A stretch of DNA of 64,000 nt from the NCBI GenBank assembly GCA_959347315.1, contig OY365810.1:9023647-9087646 (forward strand), given 5' to 3'. Under the pieces are notes generated by a model that did not search any database, was not told where the DNA came from, and saw nothing but the letters and a program-made list of their open reading frames with translations. This document shows positions 33,681 through 44,589 of the stretch, piece by piece. How positions within the stretch are numbered: position 1 is the first letter of the stretch; every line of letters begins with the position of its first letter. Origin of the DNA: Bimastos eiseni. Taxonomy: Eukaryota > Annelida > Clitellata > Crassiclitellata > Lumbricidae. The position numbers were made by a program, and so were the translations under genes.

Positions 33681-34739
33681 AGGATCCAGATTCAGACGGT
33701 TTGACAGTCATAATAGGATAGTGTGCAGAAAGCTGAACCGACGACAGAGCTAGGGCAAAAAAGACGAATAAGAGAAGGATTTGTGAAGATCAGTGTTTTC
33801 AATTTTAAGTGAAAGACTCGCGTGGAGATAAGAAAAGGTGAGATTTTGATTAAGTTCGTAGGATGAATCAGATACTTTCTTAATAATGTAATGTGTTTGT
33901 TACAAAGTTAAGCGATTTGCAAATTCTAGTGATGAGATAAAGGAATAGCGAAACAGTGTTAGGGTGGAAGAGGAACCGGTTGAACGAAGTGGTATGACAA
34001 GAAAAAAACTGATAGAAGTAGTAGGGCTGATAGGATTGCAGTGTGTTTTATGGTGTTACATCACTTTACGTTCGACTAGTTCAGGTAGTTTTGAGCCAGT
34101 GATGTGATTTGAGGTGTTTGCGACATTGGTAACAGCACGGGCGAAAGTATTCTTAATGGCTTGGAGGCAATTTATTTGGGTGATGTCTACGTTGAGGAAA
34201 TAATAATTGCAGTTGTCCAATTTAGCATGAACCATTGTGTAGATGCAATTTGAGGCCGAGCTTAATATCCGGCTTTCTAATGTCCTGGTCCCTCATCATC
34301 CAGCAATGGAAGGAATTCTGCGAAGGTCACGGGTATGCATGAAGCAAGTGCGGGAAAGATGGTTCATGTAATGTGCGGGAAAGATGGTTGGTGTGATCGG
34401 AGGAGCTAAGGATTTGGTAAAACAATAACATCTAAGTTATGGACAAGAGAATTCGCAAATGGATGCGAAGTTAAGGTTGAGAGAAATAGAGAGATCTGGA
34501 ACTATATTGAGTAAGAATTTAATTTTGGAGGTGTTCAGCCACAGGTGATTAGATGTCATCCATGATGAGATTTTGTTATCCACTCGGAGAAGATGATCCA
34601 TGGAGTTGTAGAAAATGCTTGGAGATTGAGAAAGAGAATTTTGTTTCGTCAGCATATAGGTGTCAATTAAGGATGACTTGATGAGGGAACTGAGCTAGGT
34701 AGTGTAGAGGAGCTGAGAACAGAACATTGTAATGTAACA
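33681..34739. other. Non-coding stretch
   Basis: Nothing recognisable. The minus-strand frame at 34437-34655 has a weak RT-like look (W-M-T-S-N-H-L-W-L-N-T-S-K-I-K), which resembles the L-N-x-x-K segment of LINE reverse transcriptases, so an old LINE relic is possible. Confidence 0.35.
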
Positions 34740-34744
34740 GGGAT

Positions 34745-34925
34745 ATGGTCTCGAGACCGTCTCGCGACCGGAAAACTGCGGTCTTGGTCTTGGTCTCGAA
34801 TGCATCGGTCTTGGTTTTGGTCTCGAACCATCGGTCTTGGTCTCGGTCTTGGCCTCGAATGCGCCAGTCTTGGTTTTGGTCTTAAAGGAACGGTCTTGCA
34901 ATGGGATTGGTCTCTGTTTCAAATT
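34745..34925. repeat. Degenerate minisatellite, GGTCTTGGTCTCG units
   Basis: Irregular tandem array of CGGTCTTGGTCTCGG-like units over about 180 bases. The high-scoring open frames here are by-products of the repeat. Confidence 0.75.
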
Positions 34926-36590
34926 AGCGTTCTTGGTCATTTGCCGTATCAGAGCAATTTTTTAGATATTAAATTTTGTCGGTTATTTTCGATTATTAGA
35001 GACACCGGATGTTTATGCTCCACGCGATTGTTATCGATTTATGGCGTGCTGACCAAACTAATAGCTCTTTATATGCATGCTACTAAGGGCAGAAAAAGGA
35101 TGCATTTGCAACGGAGAAAGCCATTTCAAAATTTGCTTTCCCAAATTTCAAGGTTTTGGAGCAATCTAAGAACCTAATTATATTGTCGGTCACGTGTAGG
35201 CACTGTTAGCCTCAATCCCGAGGTCCGTGGTACAACTACATCATTCAAACGGAACGTTAATCAACCTGTCAGCTGGCGATGGAAATCCGTTGATCGGTTC
35301 CACGCTTGTGTGTGGGCCCACCACTGATGACTCTTCTCAGCTTACTGCACTGAGTCTTGCTAACTGACATGTTTTTGTTCGATCATGAGACAATTGTGAC
35401 ATTTTACATCATTTAGGCCAGCGCAGATCTGATCCTGAAGAGGCGCTATCATATAAATGCTTGATTACTGTGCGTTATATTGCATTAAATTTACATACGA
35501 ATGAATAGGCCTACGTGATATTAAACGATATACACACAATATTAGACTGCAGTTGGTGAAAATGTTCTCTCATGCTTTGCTGAACAGATAAACACTGGAA
35601 GGCTTAATAGTCATGGAACATTCCACATGGATGAAGCCGACATAATAATATTATTATAGCCTACTTTCTATAAAACACAAATTCATAGCGTGGAACCGAC
35701 TACAAATACATGTTACTAAATTCAGCATTAGTATCCAAATGCTGGTTTAGAAATCTCATACACCATTTTAAATAATGAAAGATGTTCTTATTTTAGTCAT
35801 CTATTAAACACATATGGACTTCGAAAACATGATTTTCTTAAACGTTTTGTGCGACAAATTAATGACAAATCTAAAAATCACCTCCAAACATCACTGGCTT
35901 TGGAAAACCATTGCTTCATTAGAACTTCTGGTGCCATGTGGGAACATGTTCCAATGAACGACAATGTGGCTGTGTCTTTGTGCTCTTGAATATTATCGAA
36001 ATCTGTAATCTTGAGAACCATTTCCAAAGAGCTTTCAAACGGCTCCATCAGCACAACTGTACAAGGGACAAAAGATATAGCAGAATATCATGACATCGCC
36101 GATTTGGTCAATTATTTTGTGTCAAATGAGTTGCAAGCCTACATCTAACACTAAGTATTGTAATCGAACATTTAAGATTATCTGCCAAACGGCGCTCTCT
36201 GCGCTACCTAAATGATGTTATAAATTATTTTTTATTTTATTATTTAAGTTAGGTTTACTAGGATTAGCTAAGCGTAATAAAGATTAATCGCCATTAGTTA
36301 GATGTAAGATCATTACTTAAATATTTTCCAAATGTTACCTTTTAAGCTTACTAGTGCTTTGTTCCCTGTATATTTGAGTGATGAATTTCGATGCACACAA
36401 CGATTTATAATCGAATAGCAATATACGTTAGTGGGTGGCCCAGTTAGCTGGAGCTAATCCATTTAGGCCTCCCTTTGTAACCTAAATGAGCAACTAAATA
36501 CTATGTGTATACTTTTAATGATTTTGGATTTGGTCACAATAAAAAATTTCGTTCGTTCGTTCAAAATGTCGATACAAATATTTTAAATCA
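34926..36590. other. Non-coding stretch
   Basis: No supported gene. The segment 36430-36565 ends with an AATAAAAAATTT run followed by TTCG repeats, which resembles the 3' end of a retrotransposed element. Confidence 0.35.
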
Positions 36591-36851
36591 ATTAGCAAAA
36601 TATTGCACAATAAGCTGAAATAGTCGCCAGTGGCGGGCCCACGCACAAGCGTGGAGCCACCAACGGATTTCCGTCGACAGCTGACAGATGGCATGCATGT
36701 ACAGAGTGTATGGGCCAAGTTGCGTCTATAGTGTAGAGTGATGACTGTTGACAACACTCGCAGACAAGGTTACGGTGTCGGTATAAAATGAATGAATTAG
36801 CAAAATATTTCACAATAAGCTGAAATAGTCGCCAGTGGCTGGCCCATGCAC
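36591..36851. repeat. Local direct repeat, 56-bp units 206 bp apart
   Basis: 36591-36646 and 36796-36851 are nearly identical (ATTAGCAAAATATT, AATAAGCTGAAATAGTCGCC). The GGCCCAC/CAAGCGTGGA part also resembles, in reverse orientation, 35270-35325. Confidence 0.7.
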
Positions 36852-36952
36852 GTCCAGACATTCGTTGAGGCTCAAGAAAGATGTGTAGGGTCTAACAGGT
36901 ATTCTTTGTGTGCTGATCGGTATACAAACATTGGTGTGACGACCAATGCGTG

Positions 36953-36954
<2 letters not shown>

Positions 36955-37011
<57 letters not shown>
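36955..37011. repeat. (ATT)n microsatellite
   Basis: Pure ATT trinucleotide run of about 55 bases. Confidence 0.95.
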
Positions 37012-37174
37012 TCTGCCTCAATCGAAGCAGACGCAACGGTGTCAGATGCAAAATAATAAAATCAATCGTCAGAGGCGTAGACCTAGTCATCGTAATTAGA
37101 TTATAATTATCGACTCTATTGCCATTCCAAAATTGTTTTTTGTCACAATATTGTATGTCTCCGATTTATTTTGC

Positions 37175-37175
37175 C

Positions 37176-37216
<41 letters not shown>

Positions 37217-37217
37217 G
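37175..37217. repeat. (ATT)n microsatellite
   Basis: Pure ATT trinucleotide run of about 42 bases. Confidence 0.95.
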
Positions 37218-38224
37218 TACCCGAGGTAAATACTGATCCTCGGGTTGATAAAACTAATCTCCGGAGAGAGACAGATGGCTTTCTGGAACGACTTATCCCT
37301 CGGCAAGATCCAACTGCACAAACGAGCCATGGAACGCAATAGCGTTGAAACGGTGTATCGTGACTGATAAGCGCTGAAGAAGATACATGTAGCTTGTCTC
37401 TTTTGGCTATCCGGTGATCGTGGTTATGCGGCGCACCAGCTCTCTACTGAATTCGAGCCCAGAGGCATTGATTTTTTTTAGATTCATAGTTTCAATTGCA
37501 ATAATTCCAACTGATGTTCATTTCACCTTCAGCATTGTGATTAGGCCTATTCACAAATGGTTTAATATCAACGGGCGAAAATAAAAAGGGAGCAATAAAA
37601 ACGAGTCAGCCAGTGAAACTGTGAACATTTTGTAATCCATTTCAAGCAAGGATTATAAAGCACGATTCGGTGCCATGTTATGCAGAAGCTCAATGTGACA
37701 TATGGTTTAAAATCGGCCTATGACATAATATTATTATGAAGCACTAAAACGAATTATTCCGTCGAGTGTTGGCATCGCGGGTTTAGTCAGCTTCTTGTTG
37801 CTTAGCATCCTTCTATTTGGAAATTCATTGAAGCCCTCAAGAAGGAGAACGGCTTAAACGAATTGAAAATGGAACACTTTGTAACTGGACAGGAAGAAAG
37901 AAATTTAAAGACTGCGCTTGCGCTGATCAGTTAAAAAATTCGTACACGAATATGGTTCGCGTTCTAATTGTGGACTAATTACGGGGTATTGCTCATAATC
38001 CAGAGCTGCAAGCTAAACAAAGAAATCTGTCAGACGCCAGTATTAAACCACAACTGACATTGACATTACTTACCAGATGACACACTTAATCTTGCTTTTT
38101 AATAATATTATGTCATATGCCGATGTTCTGTATAATATGACACTGAATCGTGCTTTTCAATGCATGTTTGTAATGAATTACAATATGTTCGCAGTTTCGC
38201 TGGGTGACTCGTTCTGTTCATTTA

Positions 38225-38402
38225 TTCACATTCGCCCTTGTAAACGTGCGCCCTTTTGTTTGTCGCCCATTTCAACGTGCGCCCTCTTGATTGTCGCCGT
38301 TTTAAACGTGCGCCTTTTCGATTATCGCCCTTTTGATCATGCGCTCTTTTGAACGTTCGCCCTTATGATTCACCCTTTTGATTGCGCCCTTTAAATTTTC
38401 GC
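38225..38402. repeat. Minisatellite, CGCCCTTTTGATT-type units
   Basis: About nine imperfect units alternate GTGCGCCCTTTTG and TGTCGCCCTTTT-like sequence. No gene is seen from 37218 to 38749 apart from this array and the AT run at 38619-38640. Confidence 0.75.
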
Positions 38403-38618
38403 ATTTTTAATAGGATACCTCTACAAATCATCTCAACTGCTAGATGCAACAATGAAATGCCGCTCACATGGTATGTAAGTTAGAGTAGGATGGTAATTGA
38501 ATATTGCACAAAGAACGCTTTCGAGTGGAAAATGATGGTATAAAATTATGTAATCTAACGTAATGAAACAAACACCAATCGGTTAATCGCTCATCATGGA
38601 CGGACTACCGAGTCTCTC

Positions 38619-38640
38619 ATATATATATATATATATATAT
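38619..38640. repeat. (AT)n microsatellite
   Basis: Pure AT dinucleotide run. Confidence 0.9.
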
Positions 38641-38749
38641 CACTAAATATGGTAGTGACAATATACATTACTTGAGAAATAGCGACTGTACAGGAAAGTA
38701 AAAAAATAAAAAACAGTTATTAGTTTGAAAGAAGCAGGCATGCACTCAC

Positions 38750-39191
38750 TGTTGCTGGACTTCAAGTCCCTGTGAACGATATCCTTGTCATGTAGATACA
38801 GCATACCTTCAGCCATCTGTCTGGCCCAATTTGTAACATGTATTTGATGAGCCATGACTTCATGTTTATTTAAAAGCTGTTGTAATGAACCACCACCTGC
38901 ATATTCCATTGTGATATGCGCTTCATTTGAGCTTAACTTTACATGGTAGATTTCAATCAAGTGTTCATGCTTCAGTGATGTCCACAGCTTTTTTCTACTC
39001 TCCATTTTTATTTTGAAATTATTTTGACCCTCATTAGACATCCAAATTTGCTTGACAGCGCAAATTTTACTATTCAGCATGATTGGTCCAAAAACTTGTC
39101 CAAATGAACCTCTGCTTATGAAGTTTTCACTCGATAAGCTATCAAAGGGAAATTTCTCAAAGTCCACATCATTTGCACTATCAGTAGCCAT
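38750..39191 (-). CDS. Protein kinase N-lobe exon (TKL-type)
   Basis: The ATG at 39191 (M-A-T-D-S-A-N-D) lies just after an acceptor at about 39211, so this is probably exon 2. The 442-nt coding part ends at an A|GTGAGT donor (GT at 38749-38748, phase 1). A glycine-rich loop is present (I-S-R-G-S-F-G-Q-V-F, with Ser in place of the first Gly). The A-V-K-Q-I lysine, a hinge M-E-Y-A-G-G-G-S-L and the catalytic I-V-H-R-D-L-K-S-S-N follow. The type resembles TAK1/MLK-like TKL kinases. The D-F-G exon should follow downstream on the minus strand but is not recognised; a C-lobe exon lies at 33542-33394. The gene may be incomplete. Confidence 0.72.
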
Positions 39192-39530
39192 CTCTTGTAA
39201 AAGAAACCTATTTAAAACACAATAAAATATAGTAGAGTAAACCATTGAACTACTGAACTATCTTTATTCATCAGTTACACATAGAACAATTATGCAAAAA
39301 ATACGAGAAAAATAGCAATGCAGCTTCAAGTGTAAGTGATGAGTATGGGTTCCTAAAGAGATCGAAGATCCCGGTAGCTAGGGGCTTCTACGTACAATTA
39401 ATTATTAGTACAAATACATCAAGACATGACGGACATTTTAGAGTAATGGTTCTGAATAAACGTTAAACGATAGTGTGCCTATCATTTAGCCTATCGTTTG
39501 AGTAACGACAGAAAAATCAAAAGCCTCATT

Positions 39531-39534
<4 letters not shown>
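39192..39534. other. Upstream of the kinase exon
   Basis: Nothing recognisable other than the predicted 5' splice acceptor near 39211. Confidence 0.4.
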
Positions 39535-39574
<40 letters not shown>

Positions 39575-39593
39575 TAATAATAATAATAATATC

Positions 39594-39627
<34 letters not shown>
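39535..39627. repeat. (TAA)n microsatellite, left of element copy 1
   Basis: Nearly pure TAA/AAT run of about 90 bases. It directly abuts the retrotransposon fragment at 39628. Confidence 0.95.
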
Positions 39628-39628
<1 letters not shown>

Positions 39629-39630
39629 GT

Positions 39631-39807
39631 GAGGGCCTCGCCTTTCTGTCTGAGACTGGACGCCGACTTTCGACAACTACCGGTGACACCCGAGAGACAA
39701 ACTTCCTTTTCCAGAACTTGTCGGCATTGATCCAACGTTTCAATGCGGTGGCTTTTCAGGGCACCATGTCAAGATTACAGTCCACTGACAAGCGGCGACC
39801 CAGATAG
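39631..39807 (+). pseudogene. 5'-truncated RLE-type retrotransposon, 3' end only (copy 1)
   Basis: A 58-codon plus frame aligns with the last 55 codons of the large element downstream. Shared positions include E-G-L-x-F-x-S-E-x-G, E-T-x-F-L-F-Q, Q-R-x-N-A and F-G/Q-G-T. It lies between two (TAA)n tracts. It is an independent insertion of the same family, truncated to its last about 200 bases. Confidence 0.7.
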
Positions 39808-39839
39808 CATGATGACAGATCCGTTGGCAATGCCAATGA

Positions 39840-39841
<2 letters not shown>

Positions 39842-39897
<56 letters not shown>

Positions 39898-39901
39898 ATA
39901 A
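39842..39901. repeat. (TAA)n microsatellite between element copies
   Basis: TAA run of about 58 bases, ending at the first base of the larger element's open frame. Confidence 0.95.
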
Positions 39902-42049
39902 GTTTCTAAAGAAGATGTCGCTAGGGCACTCTCCTCTTTCCCTGCGGGTTCGGCTGGTGGTCCAGATGGCATAACTCCACAACACTTAAAGGATCTGATG
40001 GCCTATGGAGTAGATGATAACATCGGGCAACATCTATCCGACCTTGTCAATCTGCTCCTAAAGGGAGGTCTATCCGAAGAGGTGAATGAGGTCGTCTATG
40101 GGGCAAACCTTTTAGCCCTGAGCAAGAAGGACGGAGGCATAAGACCGATCGCCGTGGGCTACACATGGCGTCGTCTGGCGGCAAAGTGCGCTAATTCGCA
40201 TGCGGTAACAAGGCTGTCTCAACTGCTTGCCCCCATTCAGCTTGGGGTAGGCATTCCAGGAGGCGCTGAGGCAGCTGTCCATGCAACACGTCGTTGGATA
40301 ACCACAATGCCTGAGGACAGCGTCCTAGTGAAGCTCGACTTCGCCAATGCCTTTAACACCCTGCGCAGAGATTGTCTTCTAGAAGCAGTTGCTAGAGAGA
40401 TCCCAGAGCTCTACCACTTTGCTCACGCTGCCTATTCAAACCGTCCACTGTTGCGCTATGGTTCAAACACAATTCGATCCGAAGAAGGAACGCAGCAAGG
40501 CGATCCTTTGGGACCTCTGGAATTCTGTCTTGTGCTGCAACCGATTCCCATGAAGCTTCGTTCGGATCTGCGTATCGGATATCTGGATGACCTGACATTG
40601 GGAGGTAACAAGGAAACAGTGGCCGACGACGTTCAATTAATCGAGCAGGAATCAAAGAATCTGGGATTGCTATTGAACCGCAGCAAATGCGAAATCGCGT
40701 GTCACAACACCCAGATGCCGAACAATGACCCTGCGTTCCAAGAGTTCACGAGCATAGCCCTCGAGGACATGACCTTGTTGGGTGCACCTCTGATTCCAGG
40801 TCCAGCTGTGAACATGGTCGTTAATTCAAAGGCCAATGACCTCGAGAGGGCAATCGGGAGATTGTCCTTGCTTTATACACATGACGCTCTGGTTCTGCTG
40901 AGAAACAGTCTAAGTGTACCGAAGCTCTTGTATAGTCTGCGCACAGCCGTCTGCGCTGATTGCCCGGGCTTGGCACGGTTTGATCAACTGCTGAGAGAAG
41001 GACTGTCAACCATTTTAAATGTGGACCTTGACAATGACCGCTGGATCCAGGCTTCTTTGCCGGTGAGAGATGGTGGTCTGGGAGTTCGTTGTGCATCTAC
41101 GCTGGCACTTTCTGCCTTTCTGGCTTCTGCTGCTAGTACAAGCGAACTCCAGGCATGCATCCTACCAACAGAGTCTGCTGAGGAACCATATGAACTTGCG
41201 AGTTCAGCACTCAACGCTTGGAAGACCCTGACAGATGCAGAACCACCAACAGGAGCAGCGAGTCATCGCCAGAAAGAATGGGACCTCCGATTCACAGACA
41301 AGGCATGGAAAGGTCTGCTGGATTCCCATAACAATCCATGCGACCGTGCTCGCCTGCTGGCCTCACGAGCACCTCATTCTGGAGACTGGATGCTAGCGCC
41401 CCCTGTGACTGCCCTAGGCCTGCGCCTCTCAAACGAGGATGTACGACTGGCAGCCGGGTTGAGGCTAGGAACGACGCTCTGCGAGCCACATTTGTGTCAC
41501 CAATGTCAAGAGAGCGTCGACGCAAAAGGGCTCCATGGACTAATTTGTAGAAGAGGCAGCGGAAAACATCAACGACATAGCATGTTGAACGATGTCATCT
41601 GGAGAGCTCTTGGCAGAGCGAAGATTCCAGCGCAAAAGGAACCTCTCGGCTTGCTAAGAGAAGATGGAAAGCGACCGGACGGCATCACGCTCATTCCTTG
41701 GACACGTGGTCGATGTCTGGCATGGGATGTGACAGTGCCCGACACCTACGCCAAGTCACATCTTGCCGACACATCTATCAGAGCTGGCGAAGCAGCCGAA
41801 CGCGCAGCTAAGACGAAGAGGGCCAAGTATTCCACCATAACCAACACCCACGACTTCGTAGCCCTCTCCTTGGAATCCGGCGGCGCTTGGAGCAGTGAAG
41901 GACTGCAGTTCATTTCAGAGTTGGGTAGTCGAACGAGTGCTGCAACCCACGATCCAATGGAGACGTCATTTCTGTTCCAACGTATCTCAGTTGTTCTTCA
42001 GCGTGGGAACGCAGCCTGCCTCTTCGGGACATTGCCAACACTCACTTAG
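39902..42049 (+). CDS. Reverse transcriptase with restriction-like endonuclease, R2/R4-type non-LTR element (5'-truncated, copy 2)
   Basis: The open frame begins at the microsatellite edge without a start codon; the first ATG is at 39998. It ends at 42049, 683 codons after that ATG. Counting from that ATG, RT catalytic residues are D114 (K-L-D-F) and D197-D198 (Y-L-D-D). A CCHC zinc motif follows at C500-C503-H513-C517. A PD-D type restriction-like endonuclease follows, with D561 (R-P-D-G) and D577 (A-W-D-V-T-V). This order is diagnostic of the R2/R4/Dong-like class, not APE-type LINEs. The N-terminal zinc-finger and Myb-like part of complete elements is missing. The 3' UTR is at most about 40 bases before the next TAA tract. 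The frame is uninterrupted, suggesting a recent insertion. Confidence 0.85.
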   Translation, partial: VSKEDVARALSSFPAGSAGGPDGITPQHLKDLMAYGVDDNIGQHLSDLVNLLLKGGLSEEVNEVVYGANLLALSKKDGGIRPIAVGYTWRRLAAKCANSHAVTRLSQLLAPIQLGVGIPGGAEAAVHATRRWITTMPEDSVLVKLDFANAFNTLRRDCLLEAVAREIPELYHFAHAAYSNRPLLRYGSNTIRSEEGTQQGDPLGPLEFCLVLQPIPMKLRSDLRIGYLDDLTLGGNKETVADDVQLIEQESKNLGLLLNRSKCEIACHNTQMPNNDPAFQEFTSIALEDMTLLGAPLIPGPAVNMVVNSKANDLERAIGRLSLLYTHDALVLLRNSLSVPKLLYSLRTAVCADCPGLARFDQLLREGLSTILNVDLDNDRWIQASLPVRDGGLGVRCASTLALSAFLASAASTSELQACILPTESAEEPYELASSALNAWKTLTDAEPPTGAASHRQKEWDLRFTDKAWKGLLDSHNNPCDRARLLASRAPHSGDWMLAPPVTALGLRLSNEDVRLAAGLRLGTTLCEPHLCHQCQESVDAKGLHGLICRRGSGKHQRHSMLNDVIWRALGRAKIPAQKEPLGLLREDGKRPDGITLIPWTRGRCLAWDVTVPDTYAKSHLADTSIRAGEAAERAAKTKRAKYSTITNTHDFVALSLESGGAWSSEGLQFISELGSRTSAATHDPMETSFLFQRISVVLQRGNAACLFGTLPTLT

Positions 42050-42087
42050 CTCATCATGGGCGATAATAGCATAATGTGAAACATATA

Positions 42088-42089
42088 TA

Positions 42090-42138
<49 letters not shown>

Positions 42139-42214
42139 TAATAATAATAATAGTACTGATACTAATAATAATAACAAACACAATAAAAATAGTAGTAGTA
42201 GTAATAATAACAAC
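42088..42214. repeat. (TAA)n microsatellite, right of element copy 2
   Basis: TAA/AAT run with some AAC and AGT interruptions, directly after the short 3' UTR. Confidence 0.92.
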
Positions 42215-42356
42215 GGGTCCGAAGTCGCTGGAATTTCGCAACCGCTTCGAGAAAGTTGGTGGAACCCCACGACCAGTTCGAAAACTGTCTCTACCATCCT
42301 CCACCCCTGCAACTCCCTCCTAGTCCGATTCGGGTGAGAGGGGTGATGACTGAGTG

Positions 42357-42489
42357 GGTGAGATTCAGAGGCAGATGACGGAGGCAGAAAAGGCAAGGCT
42401 TAAAGACCGCGAAGAGCTGCTGGAAAAGATGAAGCGCCAGAAGAAGGATTTCGAACTGAAGCTGATTTCAAACGCAACCTGTCGCGAAC
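42357..42489 (+). other. Charged open segment, possible exon
   Basis: A plus frame of about 40 codons reads Q-M-T-E-A-E-K-A-R-L-K-D-R-E-E-L-L-E-K-M-K-R-Q and ends at TAG. It looks like a coiled coil, but no partner exons are seen. From here to 43140 nothing else is recognised. Confidence 0.3.
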
Positions 42490-43140
42490 AGTAGTTTCAA
42501 GAATAGCGAACTGGCGTTTGAAAGGACCGGCTTCTAATACGGGCCAAGCATGCTCAATAGATATTGCATTCAGATCCAGCTCTTCTTCGTCTATCCAATC
42601 TACACTCACCGTTTGCGCTTACGACGTTGCCGGCGTGCAACAACTTCCTGTGGCCAGTTGCGTTTTGGCGGTATGAATTTCTACTTGTGAGTTACAGAAT
42701 GGCTGCCTGAGCTGCCTCACTTCCAATACCTCAAAATTGACAAGCTTATAAGTAAACTCTCCAATAGCCAAGAATACAATAATCATATTTAGTGCTGTTA
42801 TATTGTGGTAACAATTGCTGCTAATTAAGTGGAACGCGTTCAATTAAGTGAATTTTTAAAAATAAAATTAAGCATTTTGACGTTTGATGTGATGATGTGA
42901 CGTCATATTTCGTCTCGTCACACATCGTCACAAATGTGTTACCCCTCCACTTGGAGCGTGACGTCATTTATGGACGGCTCGTAAACAAATTCTTATCCAA
43001 GAAGAAATGTGAGACGAAACTATCTGCTGACGATCTGAATGCGCATTAGCGTTGACCTCGACAGATAAGCAATACGCACAATCTTGATTATAGCAAATTG
43101 TCTCACAAAATAAGCGTCCGTAACAGAATGAAGATTATTC

Positions 43141-43410
43141 GGTGTACGCTCGATAATCCGAAGGTTCGATAGTCCGAAGATTCTGTACTCCGACATTAAT
43201 TTGACTATAAGCTCGATTAATTGATGAAAAGAATGTGTCAAAGAAGGAGCTGGACCGATATGAGAATAATCATGCCTAAATGGAAGCTGGATGAATGAAA
43301 AGAATGGTGCAATCCAGCTTCTAGCCAAACATAATTCTTTTCATCAATCCAGTTACCATTAAAATTGCAATGCAATCTTCGGACTATCGAACCTTGGAAT
43401 TATAATACAC
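43141..43410. repeat. Inverted-repeat element (MITE-like), copy 3
   Basis: Diverged, shorter relative of 1864-2205. It keeps the ends CGATAATCCGAAGGTTCGAT and GGACTATCGAACCTTGGAAT. It lies outside the segmental duplication, so the family is mobile. Confidence 0.7.
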
Positions 43411-44480
43411 CGAACCGATCATTCATCGTATACTGCAGATGGGGTAGTTGTTTGATCAGGTCAACCCTATAAATAGCAGCCTTTAGAACCAGCGTTCTTG
43501 TCAATGTAAATTAAGTTATGCTTTGACATTTTCATCTTATTAAATAAATATTGAATTGAATGGAAATTGATAGCATTGGTGTAAAGTAAAGCAGACTAGA
43601 CCTAAATTTCAATTTAACGCAGTTTTATTTATTTCTCTATTCGATCAAGAATACTTTATCAGAAACGAAAATCATTACTAGAGACTTTCGTTGCGATTCA
43701 GTTATATTGGCTCACCTCGGGATCAGCAGCCTCTTGATCTAGAATCTGTACGTGCATAAGTCCGTATTGCGCAGAGCAGCACGACAATATCAACGTTTTA
43801 AATGTACCTCGATACAACCTTAATCGCGAAGAATGACACACACTCATGCGCTAACGTAGGCCATATGTAGTCAAGACTTATCGCACACCTTTACTTATAC
43901 GACCTTTAATATATGCTAATGTTTGGATGGATAGTTTTATATCAAGACATTTTAGCCTATGTATGCTACACACACTCATTACAGTCTTTATTTTCAAGCT
44001 GCATGTAGGCTTACGGGTCTATAGCACAAAGACAAAGGTACGTTCTTCGGATGGTTTGTAGGGTCTATTACAAATTAGACTTGATCTTGAGAGTCTGCTT
44101 TAGTAGGCCTGACACTCATTATGGGCAAGATAAGGTTTAAGTGTCTAATGGACGACAATCCAATGCCCATCTCTTGTGGTGTGCGCGTGTTTTATTGTGT
44201 TATTCCTTATCGCTAGTTTGTATCGGGGTCTAAGCTTTTTATTTTGAACTCACAGAGACGTTTCAGTCGTTCACTCACATAATTTTCGAACTCCAGTGAT
44301 TTCAAGAGCTCATTGGCTAGTTTTGGAAGTGATATACGCCGGTCGAGATGAAGTAGAAGTGTCAACATTTTAACCTCTCTACAACTTCAGTCAACCACAG
44401 GCATTATGATCTTTGGTGTCTGTAAAAGCACCTGCCCATGTTTAGCTGGTAATCATCGATAGCCATTGCAAATATCTTCA
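43411..44480. other. Non-coding, AT-rich
   Basis: No gene or clear repeat is seen. Confidence 0.4.
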
Positions 44481-44589
44481 GCCGGTGTATCAAAGTCCGG
44501 ACCCGAAGTGGAAACATCTTAAGTGTTTCAAAGTCCATTCGTTTCAAATTCCTATCACTAACCTAGACAACTCCCACAATACTCCCAGC

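Noticed and set aside
36846..37106. Open frame with a long tyrosine run, and similar poly-Ile frames at 37133 and 39740-39985
   Set aside because: They are translations of the ATT/TAA microsatellites, with no domain, splice or codon support.
38225..38402. CRISPR-like spacing of repeats
   Set aside because: Units are adjacent and imperfect with no unique spacers, and the window is eukaryotic, so it is a minisatellite.
40392..41550. Antisense and shifted frames within the retrotransposon ORF
   Set aside because: Shadows of the RT/endonuclease frame, without motifs of their own.
39998..42049. Group II intron or retroviral reverse transcriptase
   Set aside because: The CCHC motif followed by a PD-D endonuclease at the C-terminus and TAA-tract flanks fit RLE-type non-LTR elements; no protease, integrase or LTRs are present.
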